In this document: piece by piece, positions 23,609 to 32,887 of the stretch | Layout of the letters: the number at the start of each line of letters is the position of its first letter | Numbering within the stretch: position 1 is the first letter of the stretch | From: Amycolatopsis lurida | GTDB taxonomy: Bacteria; Actinomycetota; Actinomycetes; Mycobacteriales; Pseudonocardiaceae | DNA: 64,000 nt | Direction of reading: 5' to 3' | Assembly (NCBI RefSeq): GCF_900105055.1 | Contig: NZ_FNTA01000004.1 | Location: 3,379,501 to 3,443,500, forward strand | Position numbers and translations under genes: made by a program | Notes under the pieces: generated by a model | Seen by the model: only the letters and a program-made list of their open reading frames with translations | What the model was told of the DNA's origin: nothing | The model's database searches: none

Positions 23609-24679
23609 TCACGCCTCCGTGTACTGGTTGGCGGCGACCCCGAGTCCGAGATGGTCGCGCAGGGTGGCGCCGGTGTAGGTCTGCCGGAACGCGCCCGCGG
23701 CCTGGAGCGCGGGGACGGTCTCGGCGGTGAAGAGCGCCAGGTCGTCGGGCAGGACCGCAGGGCGGATGTGGAAGCCGTCGAGTCCGTTGGACGCCGCGAG
23801 GCGGGGCAGCTCGATCGCGAGGTCGGCGGGAGTGCCGGTGAAGCTCAGGCTGTGCGGGAAGGGCGCGTAGGTCTCCAGCGCGCGACACCGGTCGAGCGCC
23901 GCCAGCTCCGTCTCGGCGAGCACGATCGTCAGACCCGCCAGAAGCTTGGCGTCCGGGAAACGTTCGCGGGCGCCGCGGACCTCGTCGACCAGGACGACGT
24001 CTGCACCGTGTGCGTACGGCGAGTCGCCGTACACCGCGACGACGGGATGCCCCTGCGGCGGGCGCGGCGTGATCGAAGGTCCCTTGATGCTGAAGAAGCG
24101 GCCCTCGAAGTCGACGTAATGGAGCTTCTCCCGGTCGATGAAGCGGCCGGTCGGCTCGTCGCGGATGATCGCGCCGTCCTCCCAGCTGTCCCAGAGCCGC
24201 GCGATCACGTCGACGACCTCGGCGTTCTCGGCTTCGGCGTCAGCCTCGGACGGCAGGGTGCGCCTGCCGAAGTGCGCGACTTCGGCTTCGGTGCGCGAAG
24301 GCACCGCGAGGACGCCTGCGCGGCCGCGGCTCGCGAAGTCGAGCGAAGCGACGGCCGTCGAGATGTGGAACGGCTCTGTGTGCGTGGTGGTTACCGTCGG
24401 AACCAGGCCGATTCCGCTGGTCACCGGGGCTATCGCGGCGAAGGTCAACAGCGCGTCGAGCCGGCCTCGGACGACCTCCTCGCCTCCTGGTTGGAGCGCG
24501 AGGGTGTCGTCGAGGGTGACGAAGTCGAGCGAAGCCGCTTCGGCAAGCTTCGCATGAGTCAGGTAGTGGGCGGCGGTGAACAAGGCGGCCGGGCGGACGT
24601 CGGAGACCCGCCAGGCGGCCGGATGCCGACCGGCCCCGTCGAGCGCGACCCCGATGTGCAACTGCTGTGCGGAAGCCAT
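23609..24679 (-). CDS. LLM-class flavin-dependent oxidoreductase
   Basis: A 356-residue luciferase-like protein, first gene of a two-gene minus-strand operon with the NtaA-type enzyme. Family segments include LAEAASLDFVTLDDTL, PVTSGIGLVPTVTTTHTEPFHI, DFASRGRAGV and a C-terminal helical region. It has less complete barrel signatures than its neighbour, suggesting an accessory or partner monooxygenase; tandem LLM pairs often act on organosulfur compounds. Just upstream lies a 36-bp tandem repeat. Confidence 0.85.
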   Translation of the reverse strand: MASAQQLHIGVALDGAGRHPAAWRVSDVRPAALFTAAHYLTHAKLAEAASLDFVTLDDTLALQPGGEEVVRGRLDALLTFAAIAPVTSGIGLVPTVTTTHTEPFHISTAVASLDFASRGRAGVLAVPSRTEAEVAHFGRRTLPSEADAEAENAEVVDVIARLWDSWEDGAIIRDEPTGRFIDREKLHYVDFEGRFFSIKGPSITPRPPQGHPVVAVYGDSPYAHGADVVLVDEVRGARERFPDAKLLAGLTIVLAETELAALDRCRALETYAPFPHSLSFTGTPADLAIELPRLAASNGLDGFHIRPAVLPDDLALFTAETVPALQAAGAFRQTYTGATLRDHLGLGVAANQYTEA

Positions 24680-24734
24680 GCCCGGGGAACTCGCGCGCCC
24701 ATGCCCCGATTCCCGCTCCCACGACCTGGGACAG

Positions 24735-24806
24735 CGGGCCGACCTGCGTTTAGCCCCCTAATCGCGATCCCGGGCCGACCTGCGTTTAGCCCCCTAATCG
24801 CGATCC
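24735..24806. repeat. Perfect 36-bp tandem duplication carrying a CGTTTAG palindrome
   Basis: 24735-24770 and 24771-24806 are identical. Each copy contains GCGTTTAG...CTAATCGC, an imperfect hairpin of the same family as the two hairpins at 30599-30640 and 30678-30701. It lies between the LLM operon and htpX. Confidence 0.85.
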
Positions 24807-24812
24807 GGCTGG

Positions 24813-25721
24813 TCAGTGGGGGTGGCGTGCCATTTCTTCCAGGCGCCGGATGCGTTCAGCCATGGGCGGGTGGGTCGAGAAGAGCTTCGTGAGGCCTTCG
24901 CCCGAACGGAACGGGTTCGCGATCATCAGGTGCGACTGCGAGACCAGCTTCGGCTCCGGCACGAGCGGAGCGGCGCGCGTCCCTCGGTCGAGTTTCCGCA
25001 GGGCCGACGCCAGCCCGAGCGGGTCGCCGGTGAGTTCCGCGCCCGACGCGTCGGCCTGGAACTCGCGCGAGCGGCTCACGCCGAGCTTCACCACGGCGGC
25101 CGCGATCGGCCCGATCATGACCAGGAGCAGCCCGACCAGCGGGCTCTCGCCGTCCTCGCGGTTGCTGCCGCCGAAGACGCTGGTGAACATCGCGATGTTG
25201 GCGATCACGCTGATGACGCTCGCCAGCGCGCCCGCGACACACGAGATCAGGATGTCGCGGTTGTAGACGTGGGACAGCTCGTGCCCCAGCACCGCGCGCA
25301 GTTCGCGTTCGTCGAGCAGGTCGAGGATGCCGGTGGTGCAGCACACCGCCGCGTGCCGAGGGCTGCGACCGGTGGCGAAGGCGTTCGGGGCCTGTGTGGG
25401 GCTGACGTAGAGCCGCGGCATCGGCTGCCGCGCGGTGGTGGCCAGCTCCCGCACGATCCGGTACATCGCCGGGTGCTCGGCCTCCGAAATCGGGCGGGCG
25501 CGCATGGCCCGCAGCGCCAGCTTGCCGGAGTTGAAGTAGGCGTACGCGTTGACCCCGAGCGCCACCATGAGGCCGATGACCAGCGCGCCTCGCCCGAAGA
25601 AACCGCTGATCCCGACGATGAGCGCGGACAGCAGGCCGAGCAGGACGACGGTCTTGAGCCCGTTCTGGTGTTTGTGCACGGCGTCCTGCTCCTTCCATTC
25701 TGCGGGGTGGGGGTTACTCAT
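24813..25721 (-). CDS. htpX: HtpX-like M48 zinc metalloprotease
   Basis: A 302-residue membrane protease. Two N-terminal TM segments (about 22-40 and 45-63) precede the M48 domain with zinc motif HELSH at 147-151 and the third-ligand region REFQADASGAEL. Two more hydrophobic segments lie about 155-180 and 195-215. HtpX degrades misfolded membrane proteins. ATG 25721 is preferred to the TTG three codons upstream. The gene ends beside the 36-bp duplication. Confidence 0.92.
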   Translation of the reverse strand: MSNPHPAEWKEQDAVHKHQNGLKTVVLLGLLSALIVGISGFFGRGALVIGLMVALGVNAYAYFNSGKLALRAMRARPISEAEHPAMYRIVRELATTARQPMPRLYVSPTQAPNAFATGRSPRHAAVCCTTGILDLLDERELRAVLGHELSHVYNRDILISCVAGALASVISVIANIAMFTSVFGGSNREDGESPLVGLLLVMIGPIAAAVVKLGVSRSREFQADASGAELTGDPLGLASALRKLDRGTRAAPLVPEPKLVSQSHLMIANPFRSGEGLTKLFSTHPPMAERIRRLEEMARHPH

Positions 25722-25813
25722 CGGAAACAACGCGATCGGGGGACGCGAAGTTCCTTCGCGTGCTCGGCTCGCGGGTTATCGTCGAACCCCGGAACGATCA
25801 TCGGGAGGCGCCT

Positions 25814-26782
25814 GTGCGAGGACCCGAACTGAGCCGCAGAGCCCTGCTCACCCTGGCCGCGGCCGGCGCCTCCGCGGTCGCCTTCGCGCCGGCGGCCCGA
25901 GCCGAAAAAGTGCTTCTTGTCGAGGTCGGAGGCGCCCCGGAGGCGGTCGCGGTGAATTCCGTCACCGGTTTCGCGTACCTCTCGGACCCGTCCACCGGCA
26001 CGATCGTCGTCCTCGATTCGCGGTCCGGCACGGTCGGCGACGTGATCCCGGTCGGCGGCGAGCCCGCCGGGCTGGCCGTGGACACGGTGACCAACCGGAT
26101 CTTCGTCGCGAACCCGCCCGGCGGGACCGTCCTCGTCATCGACGGGCGGACCAATGACGTCGTCAGCGTGGTGCCTGCCGGCCCTGGAGCGTCCAGCGTC
26201 GACATCGACGAGCGGGCGAACCGCATCTACGCGGTCAGCGCCCTCACCGGGACGCTGGCCGTCATCGACGGCGTGGGCTGCCGCCTGCTGGACCTCGTCC
26301 CCGGTCCCACCCGGGGGTTGTCGTCGACGGCGGTCGACGGCGGACGCAAGCTCGCGTACTGCACCAGCACGGCCACCGACTCGCTGGAGGTCTTCGACAT
26401 CGGCGCGGGCAAGTTCACCGGCGGGATCCCGGTCGGCAAGTCACCGACGGGGGTCGCCGTGCACAACGCGTCCGGGACGGTGTTCGTCGCGAATTCGGCG
26501 ATCCATCATCTGTCCGTTGTGGACCCGGGCACGCGCAAGGAGAAGGCGACCGTGCTGTTGCGCTCGGAGTCTTCCTCGGTGGCGGTCCACGAGGGGTCGA
26601 ACACCGTGTACTCCAACGGAGGGCCGAACGGCGTCGCCAGGATCGACGGGGTGACGAGCCTGCTCACCGGCGACCTGTCACTCGGCGTGAACCCCGGCGC
26701 CGTCGCGATCGACCAGCGCACCAGGATGGTGTACGTGGCGGATCCCTTGCGCGGCAGGGTTTCCCTGATCCGGGATTTCTGA
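25814..26782 (+). CDS. Exported YVTN-type beta-propeller protein
   Basis: A 322-residue protein with a Tat-like signal (LSRRALLTLAAAGASAVAF, cleavage after ARA about residue 33) and repeated YVTN/NHL-type blades: VNSVTGFAYLSDPSTGTIVV, VDTVTNRIFVANPPGGTVLV, IDERANRIYAVSALTGTLAV and so on, about seven. Such proteins form extracellular propellers with binding rather than enzymatic roles. The GTG start follows GGGAGGCGCCT. It is divergent from htpX. Confidence 0.8.
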   Translation: MRGPELSRRALLTLAAAGASAVAFAPAARAEKVLLVEVGGAPEAVAVNSVTGFAYLSDPSTGTIVVLDSRSGTVGDVIPVGGEPAGLAVDTVTNRIFVANPPGGTVLVIDGRTNDVVSVVPAGPGASSVDIDERANRIYAVSALTGTLAVIDGVGCRLLDLVPGPTRGLSSTAVDGGRKLAYCTSTATDSLEVFDIGAGKFTGGIPVGKSPTGVAVHNASGTVFVANSAIHHLSVVDPGTRKEKATVLLRSESSSVAVHEGSNTVYSNGGPNGVARIDGVTSLLTGDLSLGVNPGAVAIDQRTRMVYVADPLRGRVSLIRDF

Positions 26783-26806
26783 CGCCGGAGCGGGCATGAT
26801 GGCGGG

Positions 26807-27994
26807 GTGAGCGAGTACGAATTGCGCGGCGGGCTGCAACCGGACGTCTCGGCCGTGGCCGCCGTACTGGCGCATCACGGTGTCGAAGGGCCGGACGGGA
26901 AGTCGCCCGGCGAGGCGCTGGTCTTCGCCGTGTCCGGCGGGATCGGGGCCGGCTACATCCTGTGGGACTTCGCGCACGAAACGATGTCGACGATCGTGTT
27001 CGGTTTCCGCGCGCGCTGGCAGTATCCGCAGGAATGGCTCAAGTCCACAGTGGACCGTTTGGGACTCGGCATCGATCTCCACACCACCGGCGGCAAACGC
27101 GCCGCCGCGAAACGGCTCACCGCCGATCTCGAAGCGGGGCGGCCGGTGATCGTCCTCCCGGACCGCGAGTCGCTCGGCTACTGGCATCTGCCGCCGGAGA
27201 TGTCCGGCGGTGGCGGCCACTTCGTCGTCGCGTACGGCGAAGAAGACGGCCGGGTGCTCGTCGACGACCGGAACCTCGCCCCACTGACTGTCGACCGGAA
27301 GACGTTCGACGCCGCGCGCGCCAGGGTCGGCTCCTACAAGAACCTGCTCGCGACGATCGAGCCCGGCGAGGTCTCCGACTGGCGGACGGCCGTGCGCGCC
27401 GGGCTGACGGATTGCGTCCGGAACCTTTCGGCGCCGTCGAAGTCGTTCTCGCTGCCCGCCTGGGGACGCTGGGCGAAGGCGATGAACGACGAACGTGACC
27501 CGAAGGGCTGGCCGCGCGCGTTCGGCGAGCGGCGCGGGCTCGTCGGGGCGCTGTTCACCGTCTGGGAGAGCGTCACCCCGGCCGGGATGGAGGGCGGGCA
27601 CCTGCGCGGGCTGTTCGCCGACGCGCTCACCGAAGCCGCCGTCCTGCTCGAACTCCCGACGCTGGCCGAACAGGCATCGACCTGGCGCGCGATCGGCGAA
27701 CGCTGGGCCGAACTGGCCGAGACGGCCGTCCCGGCGTCGAATGCCGAGTTCGCGTGGGTGCGCGGGCTGGTCAGCGCGGTGTCGGCGGGCGTGCGGGAAG
27801 GCGACGCGGGGCAGGACGCCGCCGCCGCGGCCGGTGCGGAAATGTGGAAACTGCGCGCGCACTACAACGACGAAACGCCGTTCACCGACGTCGAAGTCCG
27901 GGAACTCTTCGGCACGATGGGCGCCATGATCCAAGACATCCACACCGCCGAGACCGCCGCGATCCGCGAACTCTCCGAAGCCCTGATGGAGTGA
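26807..27994 (+). CDS. BtrH-N / DUF4872 domain protein
   Basis: A 395-residue protein with a papain-like BtrH N-terminal fold: LVFAVSGGIGAGYILW near 40-55, RPVIVLPDRE, and GGGHFVVAYGEEDGRVLVDD (about 135-154), where His would be the catalytic histidine. The second half matches DUF4872 (helical, about 190-390). In butirosin biosynthesis BtrH transfers an acyl chain from carrier protein to aminoglycoside. Here no carrier protein or antibiotic genes are nearby. Start is GTG 26807, 24 bases after the propeller gene, so the two may be co-transcribed. Confidence 0.72.
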   Translation: MSEYELRGGLQPDVSAVAAVLAHHGVEGPDGKSPGEALVFAVSGGIGAGYILWDFAHETMSTIVFGFRARWQYPQEWLKSTVDRLGLGIDLHTTGGKRAAAKRLTADLEAGRPVIVLPDRESLGYWHLPPEMSGGGGHFVVAYGEEDGRVLVDDRNLAPLTVDRKTFDAARARVGSYKNLLATIEPGEVSDWRTAVRAGLTDCVRNLSAPSKSFSLPAWGRWAKAMNDERDPKGWPRAFGERRGLVGALFTVWESVTPAGMEGGHLRGLFADALTEAAVLLELPTLAEQASTWRAIGERWAELAETAVPASNAEFAWVRGLVSAVSAGVREGDAGQDAAAAAGAEMWKLRAHYNDETPFTDVEVRELFGTMGAMIQDIHTAETAAIRELSEALME

Positions 27995-28057
27995 ACCGGG
28001 CCGACGTCCGTTGCGCCGCGCGGCCGTAACACCACGCCATCGTTCAAGATCCACTTC

Positions 28058-28519
28058 GTGCACGCACATCCGCTGGGGACGACCAGTGCGCGTCCCGCTC
28101 CCGAGATCCACCTCCACCGCCATCGCCTGCGTGTCGCCGACCTGGACTGTCTCGGTCACGTCGGGAACGTGCGGCTGCTGGACTACTTCCAGGAAGCCCA
28201 GATCGCGCTGCTCGACCCGCGGCGCGAGTGCCTTCTCCAGGCCAAGGGGCCGGCGTACCTGATCGCGAAGCACAACGTCAGTTACCTGCGCAGGCTGACT
28301 TTCCGTGACAACCCGGTCGAGGTGGAGACCGTGGTCGGCCGGATCGGCACCTGCGACGTCGTGGTGAACAGCAGGCTGCGCGACGAGCGGGCCGTCTACG
28401 CGCGTTGCCGCACCATCTGGGTCGCGTGCACCCTGCCCGAAGGCAGCACGCGGCGGCTCGCCGAAGAGGAACGTGAGCGGCTGACGCGATTCAGCGGGGC
28501 AATCGACGAGATCTCCTGA
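28058..28519 (+). CDS. Hotdog-fold acyl-CoA thioesterase
   Basis: A 153-residue 4HBT-type protein: HRLRVADLDCLGHVGNVRLLDYFQEAQ near 20-46 is the family substrate/active-site block (Asp-x-Leu-Gly-His-Val-x-Asn), followed by VSYLRRLTFRDNPVEVETVV. It probably hydrolyses an acyl-CoA. GTG start at 28058. It precedes an AT-rich gap (28520-28656) that probably holds the promoter of the subtilase gene. Confidence 0.82.
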   Translation: MHAHPLGTTSARPAPEIHLHRHRLRVADLDCLGHVGNVRLLDYFQEAQIALLDPRRECLLQAKGPAYLIAKHNVSYLRRLTFRDNPVEVETVVGRIGTCDVVVNSRLRDERAVYARCRTIWVACTLPEGSTRRLAEEERERLTRFSGAIDEIS

Positions 28520-28656
28520 ATCAGTTTTTAACCGTTTATGCTCCATTTCCCGCACTACCGGAATACGGCTGGGCCGTTCAGCGGCTGATCATCACGCTTT
28601 TCGGCCGGTACCTTCGAAAGACCTCTCTCCCCTGCAGAGCTCCCCGGAGGTATTTC

Positions 28657-30582
28657 ATGCCACGGCCGAAGTCTGTCCGCTTCCTCGCGCCCATGATCGG
28701 CGCGATGCTACTGACGAGCGGGGCGGCCGTCGCCGCCCCGGCCGCCGAAGATCCCCAGTTCATCCGTCTGGCCAGCAGGACCTTCGACCCGCTGAGCCAG
28801 CGCGCGGCGGCGAGCCAGGACTGGAAGGGCGCGTACCTGCTCCAGGTCCGGAGCGCGCTGACCGACGCGCAGCGCGGGAAATTGCGCTCGCTCGGCGTGC
28901 GGATCGGGACCTACATTCCCGATTTCGCCTACGTGGTCCGACTGAAGCCGGAGAACCGTGAATCGGTGGCGGAATTGGCATTCGTCCGCTGGCTCGGCGA
29001 ATACCGGCCGGACGACAAGATGGAGATGTCGGCGGCCGCCACCGGCAGCCATCTGGTGACACTGGTCGAGCCGGACGCGCGGGACCAGCGCGTCGTGGCC
29101 GAGCGGATCCTGCGGCTCGGCGGCGGTATCGAGGCGATTTCGCAGAGCGGGCAGCACATCGTCGCGAAACTCGGTTCCGGGCAGGCCGCCGCCGTGGCGC
29201 AGGGGGCCGAAGTGCTCGCGGTCGGCGCCATCACCGCCCCCGAAACCGACATGGCCAACGCCAGGGAGAGCGGGGGCGCGAACTACGTCGAGAGTGTCGG
29301 CGGCTACCGCGGTCAGGGCGTACGCGGCGAGGTGATGGACGGCGGCCTGCGCGTCACCCACCAGGAGTTCAAGGCACGGCCGACGGTGATGCACGGCTCG
29401 AACTCCACCAGCACCAGCCACGGAACATCGACCTACGGCCAGATCTTCGCGTCCGGGGTGAGCGCGCCTCAACGGGGGCTGCTGCCCGAGGGACAGGGGA
29501 TCTTCGCCACCTACAACAAGCCGGACCGCTACGCCCACACCAAGGAACTGGTCGACCCGGCGGGCAAGTACCGCGCGGTGTTCCAGAGCAACAGCTGGGG
29601 CGGTGGGCTGACCACGGCCTACAACTCCGTCTCCGCCGAGCTCGACAAGATCGTCTTCGACCACGACCTGCTGATCTGCCAGTCGCAGAGCAACGCGGGC
29701 ACCCAGCAGTCGCGGCCGCAGGCCTGGTCGAAGAACGTGCTCTCGGTGGGCGGGCAGTACCACTACAACACGCTGGGCCGCACCGACGACAAGTGGAGCG
29801 GCGGCGCCAGCATCGGCCCGGCGGCCGACGGCCGGATCAAACCGGAACTGTCGAACTACTACGACCGGATCGACACCACGTCGTCGGGCAGCGACACCTC
29901 GTACACGACGTCGTTCGGCGGCACGAGCGGCGCGACCCCGATCACCTGCGGGAACGCCGGGTTGCTGTTCCAGATGTGGGCCGACGGCGTGTTCGACGGC
30001 GGGCCCGGCAAGGCCCGCGACGTGTTCACGAGCCGACCGCACGCCGCCACCGCGAAGGCGCTGCTGGTCAACGGGGCCGACCAGTTCGCGTTCAGCGGCA
30101 CGTCGCACGACATGACCAGGACGCATCAGGGCTGGGGCACCGCGAACGTGCGGTACCTGCACGACCAGGCCAAGGCGAACGGATGGAAACTGCCGGTGCT
30201 GGTGAACGAGACCGACCTGCTGGGCACCGGGCAGTCGAAGAAGTACACGGTCGCGGTGAACGGGACCAAGCAGTTCAAGGCGACGCTGGCCTACACCGAC
30301 CCGGCGGGCTCGCCGAGCGCGTCGGTCGCCAGGGTCAACGACCTGACCCTGAAGGTCACCGCGCCGAACGGGACCGTCTACTACGGCAACAACGGGCTGA
30401 AGGCGGGCAACTTCTCGACCGCGGGTGGATCGCCGAACACGGTCGACACGGTGGAGAACGTCATCCTGGAGAAGCCGGCCGCGGGTACGTGGACGGTGGA
30501 GGTCGTGGCGACGCAGGTGAACGCCGACGGGCACCCGGAGACATCGGCCACCGACGCGGACTACGCGCTGGTGGTTTCTTGA
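28657..30582 (+). CDS. Secreted subtilisin-like (S8) serine protease
   Basis: A 641-residue exported protease. Signal peptide to about residue 30; propeptide-like region 35-190; catalytic residues Asp228 (EVMDGGLRVTH), His255 (SHGTST), oxyanion Asn346 (SNAGTQ) and Ser424 (GGTSGATP). The C-terminal part (about 520-641) has a P/Y-domain-like beta sandwich (LTLKVTAPNGTVYYGNN). ATG 28657 follows CCGGAGG. Two hairpins downstream are probable terminators. All catalytic residues are present. Confidence 0.92.
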   Translation: MPRPKSVRFLAPMIGAMLLTSGAAVAAPAAEDPQFIRLASRTFDPLSQRAAASQDWKGAYLLQVRSALTDAQRGKLRSLGVRIGTYIPDFAYVVRLKPENRESVAELAFVRWLGEYRPDDKMEMSAAATGSHLVTLVEPDARDQRVVAERILRLGGGIEAISQSGQHIVAKLGSGQAAAVAQGAEVLAVGAITAPETDMANARESGGANYVESVGGYRGQGVRGEVMDGGLRVTHQEFKARPTVMHGSNSTSTSHGTSTYGQIFASGVSAPQRGLLPEGQGIFATYNKPDRYAHTKELVDPAGKYRAVFQSNSWGGGLTTAYNSVSAELDKIVFDHDLLICQSQSNAGTQQSRPQAWSKNVLSVGGQYHYNTLGRTDDKWSGGASIGPAADGRIKPELSNYYDRIDTTSSGSDTSYTTSFGGTSGATPITCGNAGLLFQMWADGVFDGGPGKARDVFTSRPHAATAKALLVNGADQFAFSGTSHDMTRTHQGWGTANVRYLHDQAKANGWKLPVLVNETDLLGTGQSKKYTVAVNGTKQFKATLAYTDPAGSPSASVARVNDLTLKVTAPNGTVYYGNNGLKAGNFSTAGGSPNTVDTVENVILEKPAAGTWTVEVVATQVNADGHPETSATDADYALVVS

Positions 30583-30598
30583 CGCTCTGAGGCCCCTG

Positions 30599-30640
30599 CC
30601 GGCCACTTCGCGTTTAGCCCGCTAAACGCGAAGTGGCCGG
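30599..30640. terminator. 20-bp perfect palindrome of the CGTTTAG family
   Basis: 30599-30618 pair perfectly with 30621-30640 around a two-base CC centre, 17 bases after the subtilase stop. The core CGCGTTTAGC/GCTAAACGCG recurs at 30678 with compensated changes, and imperfectly at 24735-24806. It probably acts as a terminator. Confidence 0.75.
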
Positions 30641-30677
30641 TGGGCGTGGCGACCGCGTGTCGCGCCGGCCTCGCGTA

Positions 30678-30701
30678 TCGCGTTCAGCCCGCTGAACGCG
30701 A
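30678..30701. terminator. 11-bp palindrome, compensated variant of the CGTTTAG hairpin
   Basis: 30678-30688 pair with 30691-30701 (CGCGTTCAGC/GCTGAACGCG). Relative to the hairpin 60 bases upstream, one T is C and its partner A is G, so the stem is kept while the sequence changes. Confidence 0.7.
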
Positions 30702-30857
30702 GTACCCGGGCCCGGATGGCGGAGGCGCCTGCGCCGATGGCCGAGACGACAGGTTTCGGTTGTGAGACGGAAGCGTGAGACCCCTGAAAGGCATGTAACG
30801 AGGCGACCCGAGGTGCCGACGTCTGGGATACGTGACGCGAGCCAAGGAGCCTTTTCG

Positions 30858-32093
30858 ATGACCACCTGCCGACTCTGCGGCTCGGCCCATCTCGCCAGTG
30901 TCGTCGACCTAGGGGCGACGCCGCCGTGCGAACGGTTCCTCACCGCGGAGCAGCTCGCGGAGCCGGAGCCGACATACCCCCTGCACCTGCGAGTCTGCAC
31001 CGAGTGCCGGCTCGCCCAGATCCCGCCCCTGATCACCCCGGAAGAGACTTTCACCGAATACGCGTACTTCTCGTCGTATTCCGCCTCCTGGGTCGAACAC
31101 GCGAAGACCTTCGTCGACGGTGCCGTCGAGCGGCTGGGGCTCGACGAGTCGTCGTTCGTCGTAGAGGTCGCCAGCAACGACGGATATCTGCTCAAACACG
31201 TTGTGGCGCAGCGGATCCGCTGTCTTGGCGTGGAACCCTCGGTGAACGTGGGCCAAGCCGCGCGTGACGCCGGGGTGCCGACGAAGACCGCTTTCCTCGG
31301 CCCCGAGACCGGGCGTGCGGTCCGCGACGAGCACGGTCCCGCCGACCTCGTCGTGGCGAACAACGTCTACGCGCACATCCCGGACATCATCGGTTTCACG
31401 CACGGGCTGCGCGCCCTGGTCGCCGACGACGGCTGGGTCAGCATCGAGGTCCAGCACCTGCTGACGCTGATCCAGGAGAACCAGTACGACACGATTTATC
31501 ACGAGCATTTCCAGTACTACACGGTGGAATCCGCGCGCCGGGCCCTCGCGCGCGGCGGATTGTCCGTTGTGGACGTCGAACTCCTGCCCACACACGGCGG
31601 TTCGATCCGGTTGTGGGCGCGCCCGGACGCCGTCGCCGGCGAGCCGAGCGAGCGGATGACCCAGGTCCTCGACGCCGAGAAGGCCGCCGGATTGCACGAA
31701 ATGTCCGGCTACACCGAATTCTCCGAGCGGGTCACCAAGGTCCGGCTCGAGCTGAACAAGTTCCTCACCGACGCGGCGCTCGAAGGCAAGACCGTCGTCG
31801 GTTACGGCGCCCCCGGCAAGGGGAACACGCTGCTGAACCACTGCGGTATCCGCCCGGACGTGCTGCGGTACACCGTCGACCGGAACCCGTACAAGCACGG
31901 CCGCTTCACCCCCGGCACCCGGATCCCGATCCTGCCGCCGGAACGGATCGAAGCGGACAAGCCCGACTACGTGCTCGTCCTTCCGTGGAACCTCCGGAAG
32001 GAGCTGACCGCCCAATTGTCCTTTGTGGACGAATGGGGCGGAAAACTGGTCTTTCCCATCCCGCACCTGGAAATCGTCGAGGTGAAGTCGTGA
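30858..32093 (+). CDS. Sugar C-methyltransferase family SAM-dependent methyltransferase
   Basis: A 411-residue three-part enzyme of the NDP-hexose 3-C-methyltransferase type (TylCIII-like). N-terminal zinc-binding domain with CRLCG and CTECRLAQ; central Rossmann methyltransferase (about 90-200) with VVEVASNDGYLL as motif I; substrate region with YHEHFQYYT; C-terminal domain with GYGAPGKGNTLLNHCGI and DRNPYKHGRFTPGT. It adds a branch methyl to a keto-deoxysugar. AAGGAG precedes ATG 30858. It is the first gene of the ten-gene polysaccharide operon; its stop overlaps the next GTG. Confidence 0.9.
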   Translation: MTTCRLCGSAHLASVVDLGATPPCERFLTAEQLAEPEPTYPLHLRVCTECRLAQIPPLITPEETFTEYAYFSSYSASWVEHAKTFVDGAVERLGLDESSFVVEVASNDGYLLKHVVAQRIRCLGVEPSVNVGQAARDAGVPTKTAFLGPETGRAVRDEHGPADLVVANNVYAHIPDIIGFTHGLRALVADDGWVSIEVQHLLTLIQENQYDTIYHEHFQYYTVESARRALARGGLSVVDVELLPTHGGSIRLWARPDAVAGEPSERMTQVLDAEKAAGLHEMSGYTEFSERVTKVRLELNKFLTDAALEGKTVVGYGAPGKGNTLLNHCGIRPDVLRYTVDRNPYKHGRFTPGTRIPILPPERIEADKPDYVLVLPWNLRKELTAQLSFVDEWGGKLVFPIPHLEIVEVKS

Positions 32094-32887
32094 AGGTAGT
32101 CCTCTTCTGCGGCGGCTACGGCATGCGGATGCGCAACGGAGACGCGTCCGACGTGCCCAAGCCGATGGCCATGGTCGGCCCCAGACCCCTGATCTGGCAC
32201 GTGATGCGGTACTACGCGCATTTCGGCCACACCGAGTTCGTCCTCTGCCTCGGCTACGGCGCGCACCACATCAAGGAGTTCTTCCTCAACTACGAAGAGA
32301 CCACCTCCAACGATTTCGTCCTGCGCAACGGCAAGGCGGAACTGCTGTCGACCGATATCGCGGACTGGTCGATCACCTTCGTGCAGACCGGCCTCGAATC
32401 GGCCATCGGAGAGCGGCTGCGCCGGGTGCGCCCGTACCTCGAGGGCGACGAGATGTTCCTCGCCAACTACGCCGACGTCCTCACCGATGCCCCGCTGCCG
32501 GAGATGGTCGAGCGCTTCACCGATTCCGACGCCGGCGCGTCGATGATGGTCGTGCCGCCGCAGTCGTCGTTCCACTGCGTCGAAATGGGCGAGGACGGCC
32601 GGATCGGCGCGCTGACCCCGGTCAGCGAGATGCCGCTGTGGGAGAACGGCGGGTACTTCGTGCTGCGCCAGGAGATCTTCGACCACATCCCCGAGGGCGG
32701 CGACCTCGTGGCCGACGGCTGCGGCGAACTCGCCAAACAGGGGAAACTGCTCGCGTACCCGTATCGCGGGTTCTGGAAGCCGACGGACACCGTCAAGGAA
32801 CGCGTCCAGCTGGACGACGCCTACGCGCACGGCGACCGTCCGTGGGCGTTGTGGGAGCACGAACCTGCTCCGGTGAGCATCGCGTGA
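32090..32887 (+). CDS. Glucose-1-phosphate cytidylyltransferase-like nucleotidyltransferase
   Basis: A 265-residue nucleotidyltransferase resembling RfbF/DdhA. VVLFCGGYGMRM (3-14) is the variant nucleotide loop, PKPMAMVGPRPLIWHVMRYYAHFG the substrate loop, and FLANYADVLTD the metal-binding strand. It also has WSITFVQTGLESAIGERL and a GGYFVL strand. It would form a CDP-sugar, but the usual CDP-glucose 4,6-dehydratase and 3-dehydratase genes are not nearby, so the sugar could differ. The GTG start overlaps the methyltransferase stop (GTGA). Confidence 0.88.
   Translation: MKVVLFCGGYGMRMRNGDASDVPKPMAMVGPRPLIWHVMRYYAHFGHTEFVLCLGYGAHHIKEFFLNYEETTSNDFVLRNGKAELLSTDIADWSITFVQTGLESAIGERLRRVRPYLEGDEMFLANYADVLTDAPLPEMVERFTDSDAGASMMVVPPQSSFHCVEMGEDGRIGALTPVSEMPLWENGGYFVLRQEIFDHIPEGGDLVADGCGELAKQGKLLAYPYRGFWKPTDTVKERVQLDDAYAHGDRPWALWEHEPAPVSIA

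Noticed and set aside
24735..24806. Possible CRISPR array from two 36-bp repeats
   Set aside because: The two copies are directly adjacent with no spacer, and no cas genes are present; it is a tandem duplication of a hairpin repeat.
26678..28555. 625-residue minus-strand frame opposite the BtrH-like and thioesterase genes
   Set aside because: Antisense composition artefact; no recognised domain and plus-strand genes are supported.
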